A stretch of 64,000 nt of DNA from an uncultured Oscillospiraceae bacterium (GCA_910588045.1 CAJUPS010000001.1:133953-197952); one strand, 5' to 3'; positions 53,549 to 61,031 are shown, counted from the first letter of the stretch. Numbers and translations: made by a program. Notes: generated by a model not told the origin, from the letters alone.

Positions 53549-54621
53549 GCAGATTTTTGAGCGCCCGGTTCGCGGACCTGGAGGCTTACGTCCCCGGGGA
53601 GCAGCCCCAGGACATGAAATATGTGAAGCTGAATACCAACGAGTCCCCCTTCCCCCCTGCCCCGGCCGTCGCGGAAGCGGTGAACCATACCGAGATCGAC
53701 CATCTGAACCTCTATCCCGACCCGGAGGGAAAGGTCCTCCGGGAGAAGCTGGCCGCGCACTACGGCGTGAAGCCGGAGAACGTCTTTCTCGCCAACGGCT
53801 CCGACGAGCTGCTGAACTTCTTCTTCATGACCTTCTGCGATGGGGGCAGGCCCGTGGCCTACCCTGCCGTCAGCTACGGATTTTACCCGGTCTACGCCTG
53901 CCTCTACCAGCTCCCCCACACGGAGATCCCCCTCCGGGAGGACTTCCGCCTGGAGCCGGAGGACTACTGCGGCATAGGGAAGAACATCGTCATCGCCAAC
54001 CCCAACGCCCCAACCGGCCGGATCATCGGCGTGGATGCCATTGAGCGCATCGTGAGGAGCAACCCGGACCACGTGGTCATGATCGACGAGGCGTACATCG
54101 ATTTCGGCGGCGAGAGCTGCCTGCCCCTGGTGGAGAGATACGAGAACCTGCTGGTCTGCCAGACCTTCTCCAAGTTCCGCTCCCTGGCGGGGGGACGGCT
54201 GGGCTTTGCCATCGGCAGTCCCGCGCTCATCGAGGACCTGGACAAAATCAAATACTCCACGAACTCCTACAACATCAACCGTCTCACCATGGCGGCCGCC
54301 ATCGCCACCATCGAGAGCAACGAGTATTATGTAAACAACAGCCGCCGGATCCAGGAAAATCGCGCCTATACCGTGGCGGCGCTGGACAAGCTGGGCTTCG
54401 AGACCCTGCCCAGCAAGGCCAACTTCATCTTCACCCGCTGCCCGGCCGTGGACGGCGGGACGCTCTACCGGAAGCTGAAGGCCCGGGGCGTACTGGTGCG
54501 GCACTGGGATAAGCCCGCCATCGCCGACTGGTGCCGGGTGACCATCGGTTCCCGGGAGCAGATGGACGTGTTCCTGGAGAAGGTCCGGGAGATTCTGAAG
54601 GAGGTGGGCGGATGCGCGTAG
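53545..54621 (+). CDS. hisC: Histidinol-phosphate aminotransferase
   Basis: A 358-aa PLP-dependent class I/II aminotransferase. The substrate region VKLNTNESPFPP, NGSDELLNFFF, the PLP-contact NPNAPTGRIIG, the VMIDEAYIDFGG strand and the Schiff-base lysine in TFSKFRSLAGGRLGFAI are all in place. It transfers the amino group from glutamate to imidazole acetol phosphate. It overlaps hisD by 4 bp (ATGA) and hisB by 10 bp. Confidence 0.96.
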   Translation: MSRFLSARFADLEAYVPGEQPQDMKYVKLNTNESPFPPAPAVAEAVNHTEIDHLNLYPDPEGKVLREKLAAHYGVKPENVFLANGSDELLNFFFMTFCDGGRPVAYPAVSYGFYPVYACLYQLPHTEIPLREDFRLEPEDYCGIGKNIVIANPNAPTGRIIGVDAIERIVRSNPDHVVMIDEAYIDFGGESCLPLVERYENLLVCQTFSKFRSLAGGRLGFAIGSPALIEDLDKIKYSTNSYNINRLTMAAAIATIESNEYYVNNSRRIQENRAYTVAALDKLGFETLPSKANFIFTRCPAVDGGTLYRKLKARGVLVRHWDKPAIADWCRVTIGSREQMDVFLEKVREILKEVGGCA

Positions 54622-55199
54622 CGGAACTGAGCCGCACCACGGCGGAGACCGACATCCGCCTGCGGCTGGACCTGGACGGCACCGGGCTAAGTCAGATCGC
54701 CACCGGCTGCGGATTTCTGGACCACATGCTGACCCTGTTCTCCCGCCACGGGCGGTTCGACCTGTCCATCCAGTGCAAAGGGGACACCTACGTGGACGAC
54801 CACCACACGGTGGAGGACATCGGGATCTGTCTGGGGGACGCCTTCGCCCAGGCGCTGGGGGACAAGCGGGGCGTGGTGCGCTACGGCTCCACACTGCTGC
54901 CCATGGACGAGGCGCTGGTCCTCACCGCCGTGGACCTCTCCGGCCGTGGGATGCTGTGCTATGACCTGCATCTTCCCACCCAGAAAGTGGGCACGTTCGA
55001 TACGGAGCTGGTGGAGGAGTTCTTGATGGCCCTGGCCCGCCGCGGGGACCTGACGGTCCACGTCCGTCAGATGGCCGGGAGCAACAGCCACCACATCATC
55101 GAGGGCGCTTTCAAGAGCCTGGCCCGCTCCCTGGCGGCGGCGGTCGCCATCGACCCCCGGTTTTCCCAGGAGATCCCCTCCACCAAGGGGGTGCTGTAG
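54612..55199 (+). CDS. hisB: Imidazoleglycerol-phosphate dehydratase
   Basis: A 195-aa monofunctional dehydratase. The manganese-binding histidine motifs are GFLDHMLTLFSRHG, DDHHTVEDIGI and NSHHIIEGAFKSLAR. The start is ATG 54612 with AAGGAGGTGGGCGG ahead, which gives the usual 195-aa length; a longer frame upstream overlaps hisC and is not real. There is no fused histidinol phosphatase domain. Confidence 0.96.
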   Translation: MRVAELSRTTAETDIRLRLDLDGTGLSQIATGCGFLDHMLTLFSRHGRFDLSIQCKGDTYVDDHHTVEDIGICLGDAFAQALGDKRGVVRYGSTLLPMDEALVLTAVDLSGRGMLCYDLHLPTQKVGTFDTELVEEFLMALARRGDLTVHVRQMAGSNSHHIIEGAFKSLARSLAAAVAIDPRFSQEIPSTKGVL

Positions 55200-55200
55200 C

Positions 55201-55818
55201 TTGATCGCAATCATTGACTACGGCGTGGGCAACCTGTTTTCCCTCAAGAGCTCCTTTGCCGCCATCGGGGCGGAGACGGTGGTCACCGGGGAAGCGGCGG
55301 TCATCCGCAGCGCAGACAAATTGATCCTCCCCGGCGTGGGGGCCTTCGGCGATGCTGCGGCGCTGCTGCGGCGGGACGGCCTGGATAAATTGGTCTGCGA
55401 GGAAGCGGCGAGCGGCAAGCCCCTCCTGGGCATCTGCCTGGGGATGCAGCTCCTGTTTGACGACAGCCTGGAGTACGGACGCCACGAGGGTCTGGGGCTG
55501 ATTCCCGGGTCCGTGCGTCCCATTGCAGAGTATATCCCGGAGGGCTATAAGATCCCCCACATCGGGTGGAACGCCCTCCGCTTTCCCGCCGGGAAGCCCG
55601 TCAGCCCCCTGTTCCGGCACATCCGCGAGGGGGACTGCGTGTACTTCGTCCACTCCTTCTGCGGGGCGGAGTGCGGCGAGAGCGTCATTGCCTCAGCGGA
55701 GTACGGCGCAGAGCTGACGGCGGCGGTGGCCCGGGGCAACGTCTACGGCGTCCAGTTCCACCCGGAGAAGAGCGGGAACGTGGGGCTGAACATCCTGCGG
55801 GCCTTTTGTGAATTGTGA
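55201..55818 (+). CDS. hisH: Imidazole glycerol phosphate synthase, glutamine amidotransferase subunit
   Basis: A 205-aa class I glutamine amidotransferase giving ammonia to HisF. The catalytic triad is Cys79 (LLGICLGMQL), His187 and Glu189 (VQFHPEKSG). The start is TTG at 55201, one base after hisB, with AAGGGGG upstream. Length and motifs are standard. Confidence 0.95.
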   Translation: MIAIIDYGVGNLFSLKSSFAAIGAETVVTGEAAVIRSADKLILPGVGAFGDAAALLRRDGLDKLVCEEAASGKPLLGICLGMQLLFDDSLEYGRHEGLGLIPGSVRPIAEYIPEGYKIPHIGWNALRFPAGKPVSPLFRHIREGDCVYFVHSFCGAECGESVIASAEYGAELTAAVARGNVYGVQFHPEKSGNVGLNILRAFCEL

Positions 55819-55830
55819 GGAGGACGGGAC

Positions 55831-56550
55831 ATGTTGATTTTTCCCGCGATCGATCTCAAGGACGGCCAGGTGGTCCGGCTCTATAAGGGCAGCTTCGATA
55901 CCGTCCACCGGGTGGCGGACAGCCCGGTGGAGACCGCACGGACCTTCCTCTCCGCCGGAGCCCGGTATCTCCACATGGTGGACCTGGACGGGGCTAAGGA
56001 CGGAACGCGCAAAAACGCCGCCATCGTGCAAGCGGTGGCGGACGTCGGATTGAACATCGAATTAGGCGGCGGCATCCGGTCCATGGCGGACCTGGAGGCG
56101 GTGTTCGCCCTGGGCGTCTGGCGGGCCGTGATCGGCTCTGCCGCCGTCTCCGACCCGGATCTTGTCCGGGAGGCCGTGCGGAAATACGGCCCCGAGCGCA
56201 TCGCCGTGGGCATCGACGCCAAGGACGGTCTGGTCCGCACCGCCGGGTGGGTGGAGAACGCCGGACTAAACTATCTGGAGTTTGCAAAGCAAATGGAATC
56301 AATTGGTGTAAAGTATATCATATTTACAGACATAGACACCGATGGAATGCTCTCCGGCCCCTCCTTCGGACGGCTGGAGGCGCTGCAAAAGGCGGTCTCC
56401 TGCTCCATCACCGCTTCCGGCGGCGTGTCCTCCAATGAGGACCTGCTTGCGCTCCGTGACCGGGGCCTCTACGCCGCCATCGTGGGCAAGGCGTGGTACG
56501 CCGGACATGTGGACCTGGCCCAGGCCGTCCGGGAAGGAGGCCCGCAGTGA
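55831..56550 (+). CDS. hisA: Phosphoribosylformimino-AICAR-phosphate isomerase
   Basis: A 239-aa TIM-barrel isomerase (ProFAR to PRFAR). The catalytic aspartates are Asp8 (FPAIDLKDG) and Asp129 (VGIDAKDG); phosphate-binding loops GGGIRS and SGGVSS are visible. AGGAGGACGGG precedes the ATG. A local AT-rich patch near 56285-56340 is unlike the rest of the operon, but the frame stays open. Confidence 0.95.
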   Translation: MLIFPAIDLKDGQVVRLYKGSFDTVHRVADSPVETARTFLSAGARYLHMVDLDGAKDGTRKNAAIVQAVADVGLNIELGGGIRSMADLEAVFALGVWRAVIGSAAVSDPDLVREAVRKYGPERIAVGIDAKDGLVRTAGWVENAGLNYLEFAKQMESIGVKYIIFTDIDTDGMLSGPSFGRLEALQKAVSCSITASGGVSSNEDLLALRDRGLYAAIVGKAWYAGHVDLAQAVREGGPQ

Positions 56551-57305
56551 TTACAAAGCGCATCATCCCCTGCCTGGACGTAAAGGACGGACGGGTGGTC
56601 AAGGGGGTCAACTTCCTGGGGTTGGCGGACGTCAGCTCCCCGGTGAAGCTGGCGAAGTTCTACTCCGACTGCGGCGCGGACGAGCTGGTATTCTACGACA
56701 TCACCGCCTCCGCCGAGGGCCGGGCCCTGTTTACGGACATCCTCACCGAGGTGGCCTCCACGATTTTCATCCCCCTCACCGTGGGCGGGGGCATCAACTC
56801 CGTGGACGACTTCGACCGGGTGCTCAAGTGCGGCGCGGACAAGGTCAGTGTCAACTCCGGGGCCCTTCGGGACCCCTCCCTCATTCCGGCGGCGGCGAAG
56901 CGGTACGGGGACCAGTGCGTGGTCCTCAGCGTGGACGCCAAGCGGGTGGACGGCCGGTTCCGGGTGTTCGCCAAGGGCGGCCGGGAGGACACGGGCCTGG
57001 ACGCCATCGAGTGGATCAAGTCCGGCGTGGCCAACGGAGCTGGAGAAATCGTTCTTAACAGCATCGACACCGACGGGGTAAAAAACGGATTTGATCTGGA
57101 AATGCTGCAAGCCGTCTGCGACGTGGTGGACGTGCCGGTGATCGCCTCCGGCGGGGCCGGGTGCGCGGAGCACTTCAAGACGCTCTTTCACACCCTGCCC
57201 AAGGTGGACGCGGGGCTTGCGGCCTCCATCTTCCACTTCGGCGAGGTCTCCATCCCGGACCTCAAGCGGGAGCTGGCGGAGGACGGCATTATTATGAGAG
57301 TATGA
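56547..57305 (+). CDS. hisF: Imidazole glycerol phosphate synthase, cyclase subunit
   Basis: A 252-aa TIM-barrel cyclase forming IGP and AICAR from PRFAR and the ammonia delivered by HisH. The catalytic Asp11 lies in RIIPCLDVKDGRVVKG and Asp130 in VVLSVDAKRVDG; GGGINS and ASGGAGC are the phosphate loops. The start is GTG 56547 overlapping the hisA stop (GTGA). A longer frame upstream is inside hisA. Confidence 0.95.
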   Translation: MITKRIIPCLDVKDGRVVKGVNFLGLADVSSPVKLAKFYSDCGADELVFYDITASAEGRALFTDILTEVASTIFIPLTVGGGINSVDDFDRVLKCGADKVSVNSGALRDPSLIPAAAKRYGDQCVVLSVDAKRVDGRFRVFAKGGREDTGLDAIEWIKSGVANGAGEIVLNSIDTDGVKNGFDLEMLQAVCDVVDVPVIASGGAGCAEHFKTLFHTLPKVDAGLAASIFHFGEVSIPDLKRELAEDGIIMRV

Positions 57306-57316
57306 GGAGAAGCGAT

Positions 57317-57988
57317 ATGCTCAACATCGACGAACTGAAATTCAACAGCCACGGTCTGATTCCCGCCATTGTGGTGGATGCCCAGAGTAAGAAGGTGCTG
57401 ACCCTGGCCTACATGAACCGGGAGAGCCTGGAGATCTCCATGAAGGAGGGCCGGACCTGCTTCTGGTCCCGCTCCCGGCAGGAGCTGTGGCGCAAGGGCG
57501 AGACCAGCGGCAACGTCCAGCACATCGTGGACATCACCGCCGACTGCGACCAGGACGCCCTGGTGGTCACGGTGAACAAGGAGGGTCCCGCCTGCCACCT
57601 GGGGACGGATTCCTGCTTCAACGATAGGGTGTTTGTAAATGACAACCAGCCCGCCCCCTTCTCTGTGGAGGGGCTGTACCAGCTACTCCAGGGCCGGAAG
57701 GAGGCGCTGCCGGAGGGCTCCTACACCACCTACCTGTTCCAGAAGGGGTTGGACAAGATTCTCAAGAAGGTGGGCGAGGAGTCCACCGAGGTCATCATCG
57801 CGGGCAAGGCCGAGGACAAGCCGGAGACCATCTACGAAATCGCGGATTTGATGTACCACGTCATGGTGCTGATGGTGGAAATGGGCATCACCGTAGAGGA
57901 CGTCACGGCAGAGCTGTCCTCCCGGCACGTCATCGACCACAAGGTCAAGCAGGAGCGGGCTACCGGGGTGTATAGTCGAAGCAGTTGA
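57317..57988 (+). CDS. hisIE: Bifunctional phosphoribosyl-AMP cyclohydrolase / phosphoribosyl-ATP pyrophosphatase
   Basis: A 223-aa fusion. The N-terminal HisI part (about 1-110) has LAYMNRESLEISMKEGRTCFWSRSRQELWRKGETSG and VDITADCDQDAL, the zinc/magnesium motifs; the C-terminal HisE part (about 120-205) has GLDKILKKVGEESTEVIIAGK and EIADLMYH. TGAGGAGAAGCG precedes the ATG. The last six codons and the stop (encoding YSRSS) come from the MITE-like repeat that starts at 57971. This is the last his gene; no histidinol-phosphate phosphatase gene is in the operon. Confidence 0.95.
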   Translation: MLNIDELKFNSHGLIPAIVVDAQSKKVLTLAYMNRESLEISMKEGRTCFWSRSRQELWRKGETSGNVQHIVDITADCDQDALVVTVNKEGPACHLGTDSCFNDRVFVNDNQPAPFSVEGLYQLLQGRKEALPEGSYTTYLFQKGLDKILKKVGEESTEVIIAGKAEDKPETIYEIADLMYHVMVLMVEMGITVEDVTAELSSRHVIDHKVKQERATGVYSRSS

Positions 57989-58131
57989 AAATCGGTAAAG
58001 TTCGGCGGTTAAAACAGGGAGTGGACTTCGTTGTCGTCCTTGGCGGGCGTCAGCCCGCCTGCGTCCTCCGCCTCGCCACCCCCTGTTTTCCCTCGCCTCC
58101 TTTTTACCGATTCTCAACCGCATCGACTATA
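57971..58131. mobile_element. MITE-like 161-bp element, copy 1
   Basis: A 161-bp unit bounded by TATAGTCG and CGACTATA, with imperfect terminal inverted repeats of about 29 bp (26 of 29 positions match). Copy 2 at 59589-59749 is the same length and, by my count, differs at 10 positions. It has no plausible transposase; a central dyad GGCGGGCGTCAGCCCGCC is present. TA dinucleotides at both ends would suit a TA-targeting transposase such as the IS630/Tc1-mariner group, which is inference. It overlaps the 3' end of hisIE and supplies its stop codon. Confidence 0.8.
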
Positions 58132-58194
58132 ACCGAAAACATCAAAAGGCGGTAGACATCCCCGCCCGTTTGCGGTATACTGGATTTATACAGG

Positions 58195-58431
58195 TCATTT
58201 TGACCGGGCGTCCGGTGCGCACAGCGCTCCCCCCAGTCCCACACCCGTGCGGAGGCCCAGCAGAAAGGCGTGGACGGCGTAAAACTCCAGCGTCCGGTTG
58301 TACTCCTTTTTCAATTTGTCATCCAGCACCCCGTCCAATACAGACAGGGGCGTTTCATAACCTGTCGTATCCTGCGTCTTGAGCTGGGGCCAGATGTAGT
58401 TGGCGTAGAGCCATTTCATAAAATCGGTCAT
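58195..58431 (-). CDS. Small conserved protein with MTDFM-WLYA motif (module 2)
   Basis: A 78-aa paralogue of the product of 28056-28301: MTDFMKWLYANY, TTGYETPLSVLD, then YNRTLEFYAVHAFLLGLRTGVGL. The conserved C-terminal helix is nearly unchanged between the two, while the last 12 residues differ. There is no signal peptide. The AAAGGAACAATTCC ribosome-binding site supports the ATG at 58431. It is divergent from the XRE gene at 58521. Function unknown; the conserved module suggests a regulator and effector or toxin-like pair, which is inference. Confidence 0.8.
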   Translation of the reverse strand: MTDFMKWLYANYIWPQLKTQDTTGYETPLSVLDGVLDDKLKKEYNRTLEFYAVHAFLLGLRTGVGLGGALCAPDARSK

Positions 58432-58465
58432 GGAATTGTTCCTTTCTTTTCGGATAGCATAAAAC

Positions 58466-58508
58466 TTGGTGCGTGTAACTGTATTATAGCGCATAATCTT
58501 TGGTGCGT
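58466..58508. promoter_or_regulatory. Putative regulator binding sites, module 2
   Basis: TTGGTGCGT occurs twice as a direct repeat, at 58466-58474 and 58500-58508 (34 bp apart). Relative to the minus-strand promoter, one copy overlaps the -35 box and the other begins 8 bp after the -10, the same placement as the repeats of module 1, although the sequences are different. Confidence 0.55.
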
Positions 58509-58511
58509 CAA
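58483..58511 (-). promoter_or_regulatory. Sigma-A promoter of small gene, module 2
   Basis: On the minus strand TTGACG (58506-58511) and a perfect TATAAT (58483-58488) are 17 bp apart. It reads toward the small gene that starts at 58431. Confidence 0.85.
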
Positions 58512-58520
58512 GGGGTTATT

Positions 58521-58745
58521 ATGAATTTCAAGGATTTTTTCAAAAGCAGGCTGCGTGAGCTGCGGCTTGAGCGCAGCGAAACGCAGCAGCAGGTTGCCAA
58601 AGACCTGGGGATTCCATCACAGCACTATCAGAAATTTGAATATGGCGCTGTTCTGCCCAGTCTGGAAAACTTCATCGCCCTGGCGGACCATTTTCAGGTA
58701 TCCCTGGACTACCTGGCGGGTCGCTCTGAGGATCGAAAACCATGA
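58521..58745 (+). CDS. XRE-family helix-turn-helix regulator (module 2)
   Basis: A 74-aa Cro/C1-type regulator: LRELRLERSETQQQVAKDLG, then PSQHYQKFEYGAVLPSLENF, ending LADHFQVSLDYLAGRSEDRKP. It matches the module 1 regulator in length, in the LADHF-V-LDYLAGR ending and in being divergent to a MTDFM protein. AAGGGG lies ahead of the ATG at 58521. The stop overlaps the ispE start (ATGA), so ispE translation is coupled to the regulator. It probably represses the divergent promoter through TTGGTGCGT sites. Confidence 0.85.
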   Translation: MNFKDFFKSRLRELRLERSETQQQVAKDLGIPSQHYQKFEYGAVLPSLENFIALADHFQVSLDYLAGRSEDRKP

Positions 58746-59593
58746 GAACGGAACCAGCTTATGCAAAACTGAATTTAACCCTGGACATCCTGGGCAAGCG
58801 CCCGGACGGATACCACGATCTGCGGATGGTCATGCAGTCCATCGACCTGGCGGATCAGGTGACCCTCTCCCCCCGGGAAGAGCCCGGGATCGGGGTGACG
58901 GCGGACCTTCCCTACCTGCCCAGGGATGGGGGGAACATCGCCGCCAAGGCGGCGGCGGCGTTTTTTGCGCAGTCCGGCGTGCCCCCCGTGGGGCTGACGA
59001 TTGCCATCCGGAAGATGATCCCCGTGTGCGCCGGGATGGCCGGGGGCAGCAGCGACGGCGCGGCGGTGCTGCGGGTCCTGCGGGATCTGTACGCCCCGGA
59101 GATGCCCATGGAGCAGCTGGAGGAGATCGGCGCACTGATCGGCAGCGACGTCCCCTATTGCGTCCGGGGTGGCACGGCGCTGGCGGAGGGCCGGGGCGAG
59201 CACCTGACGGCTCTGCCGCCGCTTCCCCCCTGCTCTCTGGTGGTGTGCAAGCCCGCCTGCTCGATCTCCACGCCGGAACTGTTCTCCCTCGTCCGGATGA
59301 AAAAGCTGCGGTGCCACCCGGACACGGCGGGGATGCTGCGGGCCCTGGAGGACCAGGACCTGGAGCGGATTGCCCGGCGGATCTACAACGTATTTGAGGA
59401 CGTGCTCCCCCGGCGGTATGCGGAGGTGTTCTCCATCAAGAGCGAGCTGCTGGGCATGGGCGCCATGGCGGCCTCCATGACCGGCAGCGGCCCCACTGTA
59501 TTCGGCGTCTTCCGGGACCGGGAGAGCGCCGCCCGGGCGGCGGAGAGCCTGTCGGGGCAGTATGCGGCGGTCCACCTGTGCCGCCCCATATAG
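58742..59593 (+). CDS. ispE: 4-diphosphocytidyl-2-C-methyl-D-erythritol kinase
   Basis: A 283-aa GHMP-family kinase of the MEP isoprenoid pathway. Motif 1 is YAKLNLTLDILGKRPDGYHD, the ATP loop is PVCAGMAGGSSDGAA (about residues 94-108), and motif 3 is MTGSGPTVFG. Another MEP-pathway enzyme in the window is IspH (32786). It is translationally coupled to the XRE gene, an unusual partner. Its TAG stop is supplied by copy 2 of the 161-bp element. Confidence 0.95.
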   Translation: MRTEPAYAKLNLTLDILGKRPDGYHDLRMVMQSIDLADQVTLSPREEPGIGVTADLPYLPRDGGNIAAKAAAAFFAQSGVPPVGLTIAIRKMIPVCAGMAGGSSDGAAVLRVLRDLYAPEMPMEQLEEIGALIGSDVPYCVRGGTALAEGRGEHLTALPPLPPCSLVVCKPACSISTPELFSLVRMKKLRCHPDTAGMLRALEDQDLERIARRIYNVFEDVLPRRYAEVFSIKSELLGMGAMAASMTGSGPTVFGVFRDRESAARAAESLSGQYAAVHLCRPI

Positions 59594-59749
59594 TCGAAGC
59601 AGTTGAAAATCGGTAAAGTTCGGCGGTCAGAACAGGGTGTGGACTTGGTTGTCGTCTTTGGCGGGCGTCAGCCCGCCCGCGTCCTTCGCCTCGCCACACC
59701 TTGTTTTTCCTCGCCTCCTTTTTACCGATTCTCAACCGCATCGACTATA
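59589..59749. mobile_element. MITE-like 161-bp element, copy 2
   Basis: Second copy of the element at 57971-58131, same length, about 94% identical by eye; the first 39 and last 35 or so positions are identical and the 10 differences lie inside. It overlaps the last bases of ispE and supplies the TAG stop. The long inverted ends would fold into an extended hairpin in the ispE mRNA. Confidence 0.8.
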
Positions 59750-59776
59750 AATTTTTCCCCGGGGATGAATAAAGAA

Positions 59777-59830
59777 AAAATTTCCTGTCCATACTGGAAG
59801 TGAACCTTCCACCTATGAACAGGAAATTTT
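59777..59830 (+). promoter_or_regulatory. Hairpin covering the ribosome-binding site of the small membrane protein
   Basis: A perfect 12-bp outer stem (59777-59788 with 59819-59830; arm AAAATTTCCTGT) and an inner 6-bp stem (59795-59800 with 59806-59811) lie just upstream of the ATG at 59834. The Shine-Dalgarno AGGAAA is inside the 3' arm, and the arm ends in TTTTCTT. It could block translation or act as a terminator. Confidence 0.55.
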
Positions 59831-59833
59831 CTT

Positions 59834-60058
59834 ATGAAACTAAAACATAAACTTGCTATTTCCATCGCGGCGGGCCTGTTGGCCATGCTGCTCTCCAGCT
59901 CCCCCATGTGGTGGGGCGTCCTATTCTCCCCCATTGCCCAGCCCCTGACCACCGCCTCGCTTACGGAGGACGCAGGCGGCGTCCGCTGGGAATCGGACGG
60001 TATCGTCCTGCGGTTCAAAACCTTGGATCTTCTCTTTTCCTTCCTCCATCTTTCATAG
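59834..60058 (+). CDS. Small hydrophobic protein, possible signal peptide or membrane protein
   Basis: A 74-aa reading frame starting MKLKHKLAISIAAGLLAMLLSS, with a charged N-terminus and a hydrophobic stretch (about 8-35) that could be a signal peptide or a membrane segment, then a short polar part. No family is recognised. AGGAAA lies ahead of the ATG but inside a hairpin, and a hairpin follows the stop at 60062, so it forms a self-contained unit. It could also be a non-coding stretch; protein evidence is lacking. Confidence 0.45.
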   Translation: MKLKHKLAISIAAGLLAMLLSSSPMWWGVLFSPIAQPLTTASLTEDAGGVRWESDGIVLRFKTLDLLFSFLHLS

Positions 60059-60061
60059 CAC

Positions 60062-60092
60062 GAGAAAAGCTGGCGTTTCGCCGGCTTTTCTC
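60062..60092 (+). terminator. Hairpin after the small membrane protein
   Basis: A 12-bp stem with one G-T pair (60062-60073 with 60081-60092; arm GAGAAAAGCTGG). There is no good T-tract because a fragment of the 161-bp repeat follows at once, so termination may be weak. Confidence 0.55.
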
Positions 60093-60093
60093 A

Positions 60094-60120
60094 TATAGTC
60101 GCTGCGGTTGAGATTCGGTA
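60094..60120. repeat. Fragment of the 161-bp element end
   Basis: TATAGTCGCTGCGGTTGAGA and the next 7 bases match the reverse complement of the right end of the 161-bp element, with two differences over 27 bp. The other end is missing or reduced to CGACTCTATA nearby. It looks like a relic or a solo end. Confidence 0.55.
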
Positions 60121-60140
60121 CGACTCTATATACATAATAA

Positions 60141-60824
60141 TCAGAATACGCCCCTCTGCTTGCGCTGGATGGCGAAAATGTTCTGAGTGATCTTCTCCTG
60201 GTCGGCCTCGGTCACCTCCAGGAACCGGCAGCCATACTTATACTGGGAATCCCCCTTGTCAATAATCCGCAGCACCTGACAGAACATGGCGGAAATATCC
60301 CTGTCCTCCAGCAGCTTGACCTTCAGGAGGAACTTGTCGCCCTCCCGGTAGGAGCTCTCCGAGCTGATGCACGCGCCCCCTACGCTGATATTCAGCAGCC
60401 GACAGGGCTTCTCCCCCGCGCCAAAGCCGCCAAAGGTCGTGACCGTGGCCGGGAGGTCCGTGCTCAGGCGGAAAAAGGCGCGGTCATTGCTGATCTGGAC
60501 GACCACCAGGTCCTCCACGCTCCATTTATGCTGCTCCCTCGGCGTGATGCGGCCCTCCATGTAAATCGCCTTCTTCTCCCAGTCGTGGTAGCCGCGAATC
60601 CGCACCGCCAGCGGCTCCTCCGTCTCCGGGATGTCGTCCGCCTCGGAATACTGGTGCAGCTCCGCCCGGCCGTGGTGCGGACCAATCAGCTTCGCCACAA
60701 ACAGAAGCCTCCCGTCGTGGGTCGTCACCTCCACCCGCATTCCGGAGTATATCTCCAGCTCATCCTCTTTCGCAGGCTCCCCCGCTCCCTTATTCTGTTT
60801 TTTGAGAAAATCAAATAATCCCAC
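60141..60824 (-). CDS. PilZ domain protein (YcgR-like, probable cyclic-di-GMP receptor)
   Basis: A 227-aa cytoplasmic protein. The C-terminal PilZ domain has the RxxxR motif (DRAFFRLS) and the NISVGG form of the D/NxSxxG motif, the two parts that bind cyclic-di-GMP. The N-terminal half (about 30-110) is a beta-rich domain like that of YcgR/YpfA proteins, which slow the flagellar motor. The start is GTG at 60824 with GGGAGGTAGCG ahead; the longer frame upstream lacks a ribosome-binding site. With a flagellin and an HD-GYP protein elsewhere in the window, motility control is the likely role. Confidence 0.82.
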   Translation of the reverse strand: MGLFDFLKKQNKGAGEPAKEDELEIYSGMRVEVTTHDGRLLFVAKLIGPHHGRAELHQYSEADDIPETEEPLAVRIRGYHDWEKKAIYMEGRITPREQHKWSVEDLVVVQISNDRAFFRLSTDLPATVTTFGGFGAGEKPCRLLNISVGGACISSESSYREGDKFLLKVKLLEDRDISAMFCQVLRIIDKGDSQYKYGCRFLEVTEADQEKITQNIFAIQRKQRGVF

Positions 60825-61003
60825 TGCGCTACCTCCCGGGTCCTCCGACACAGGACGGGCCCATTTTATTCTTAACGCTATTATATGGCAAAGTCCCGGT
60901 AATGGCAAGCTTTATTTTGCGCCCCCCTGCAAAAGCGGGGCGCCCTTTTACGGTCCGCCGGAGGCAGCTGAGATGCGAAAAACATCCACTGGGGAAAAAT
61001 CCC

Positions 61004-61031
61004 TTGCCATCCTCGGGGGATTTGTTACAAT
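61004..61031 (+). promoter_or_regulatory. Promoter of the LytTR-DUF3021 pair
   Basis: TTGCCA at 61004-61009 and TACAAT at 61026-61031 are 16 bp apart, about 25 bp before the LytTR ATG. Confidence 0.6.

Noticed and set aside
57683..58123. Minus-strand frame beginning MRLRIGKKEAR inside the 161-bp element, with a similar frame at 59436-59741
   Set aside because: The similarity is a side effect of the DNA repeat. Many of the differences between the copies change residues, the frames overlap real genes and there is no ribosome-binding site.
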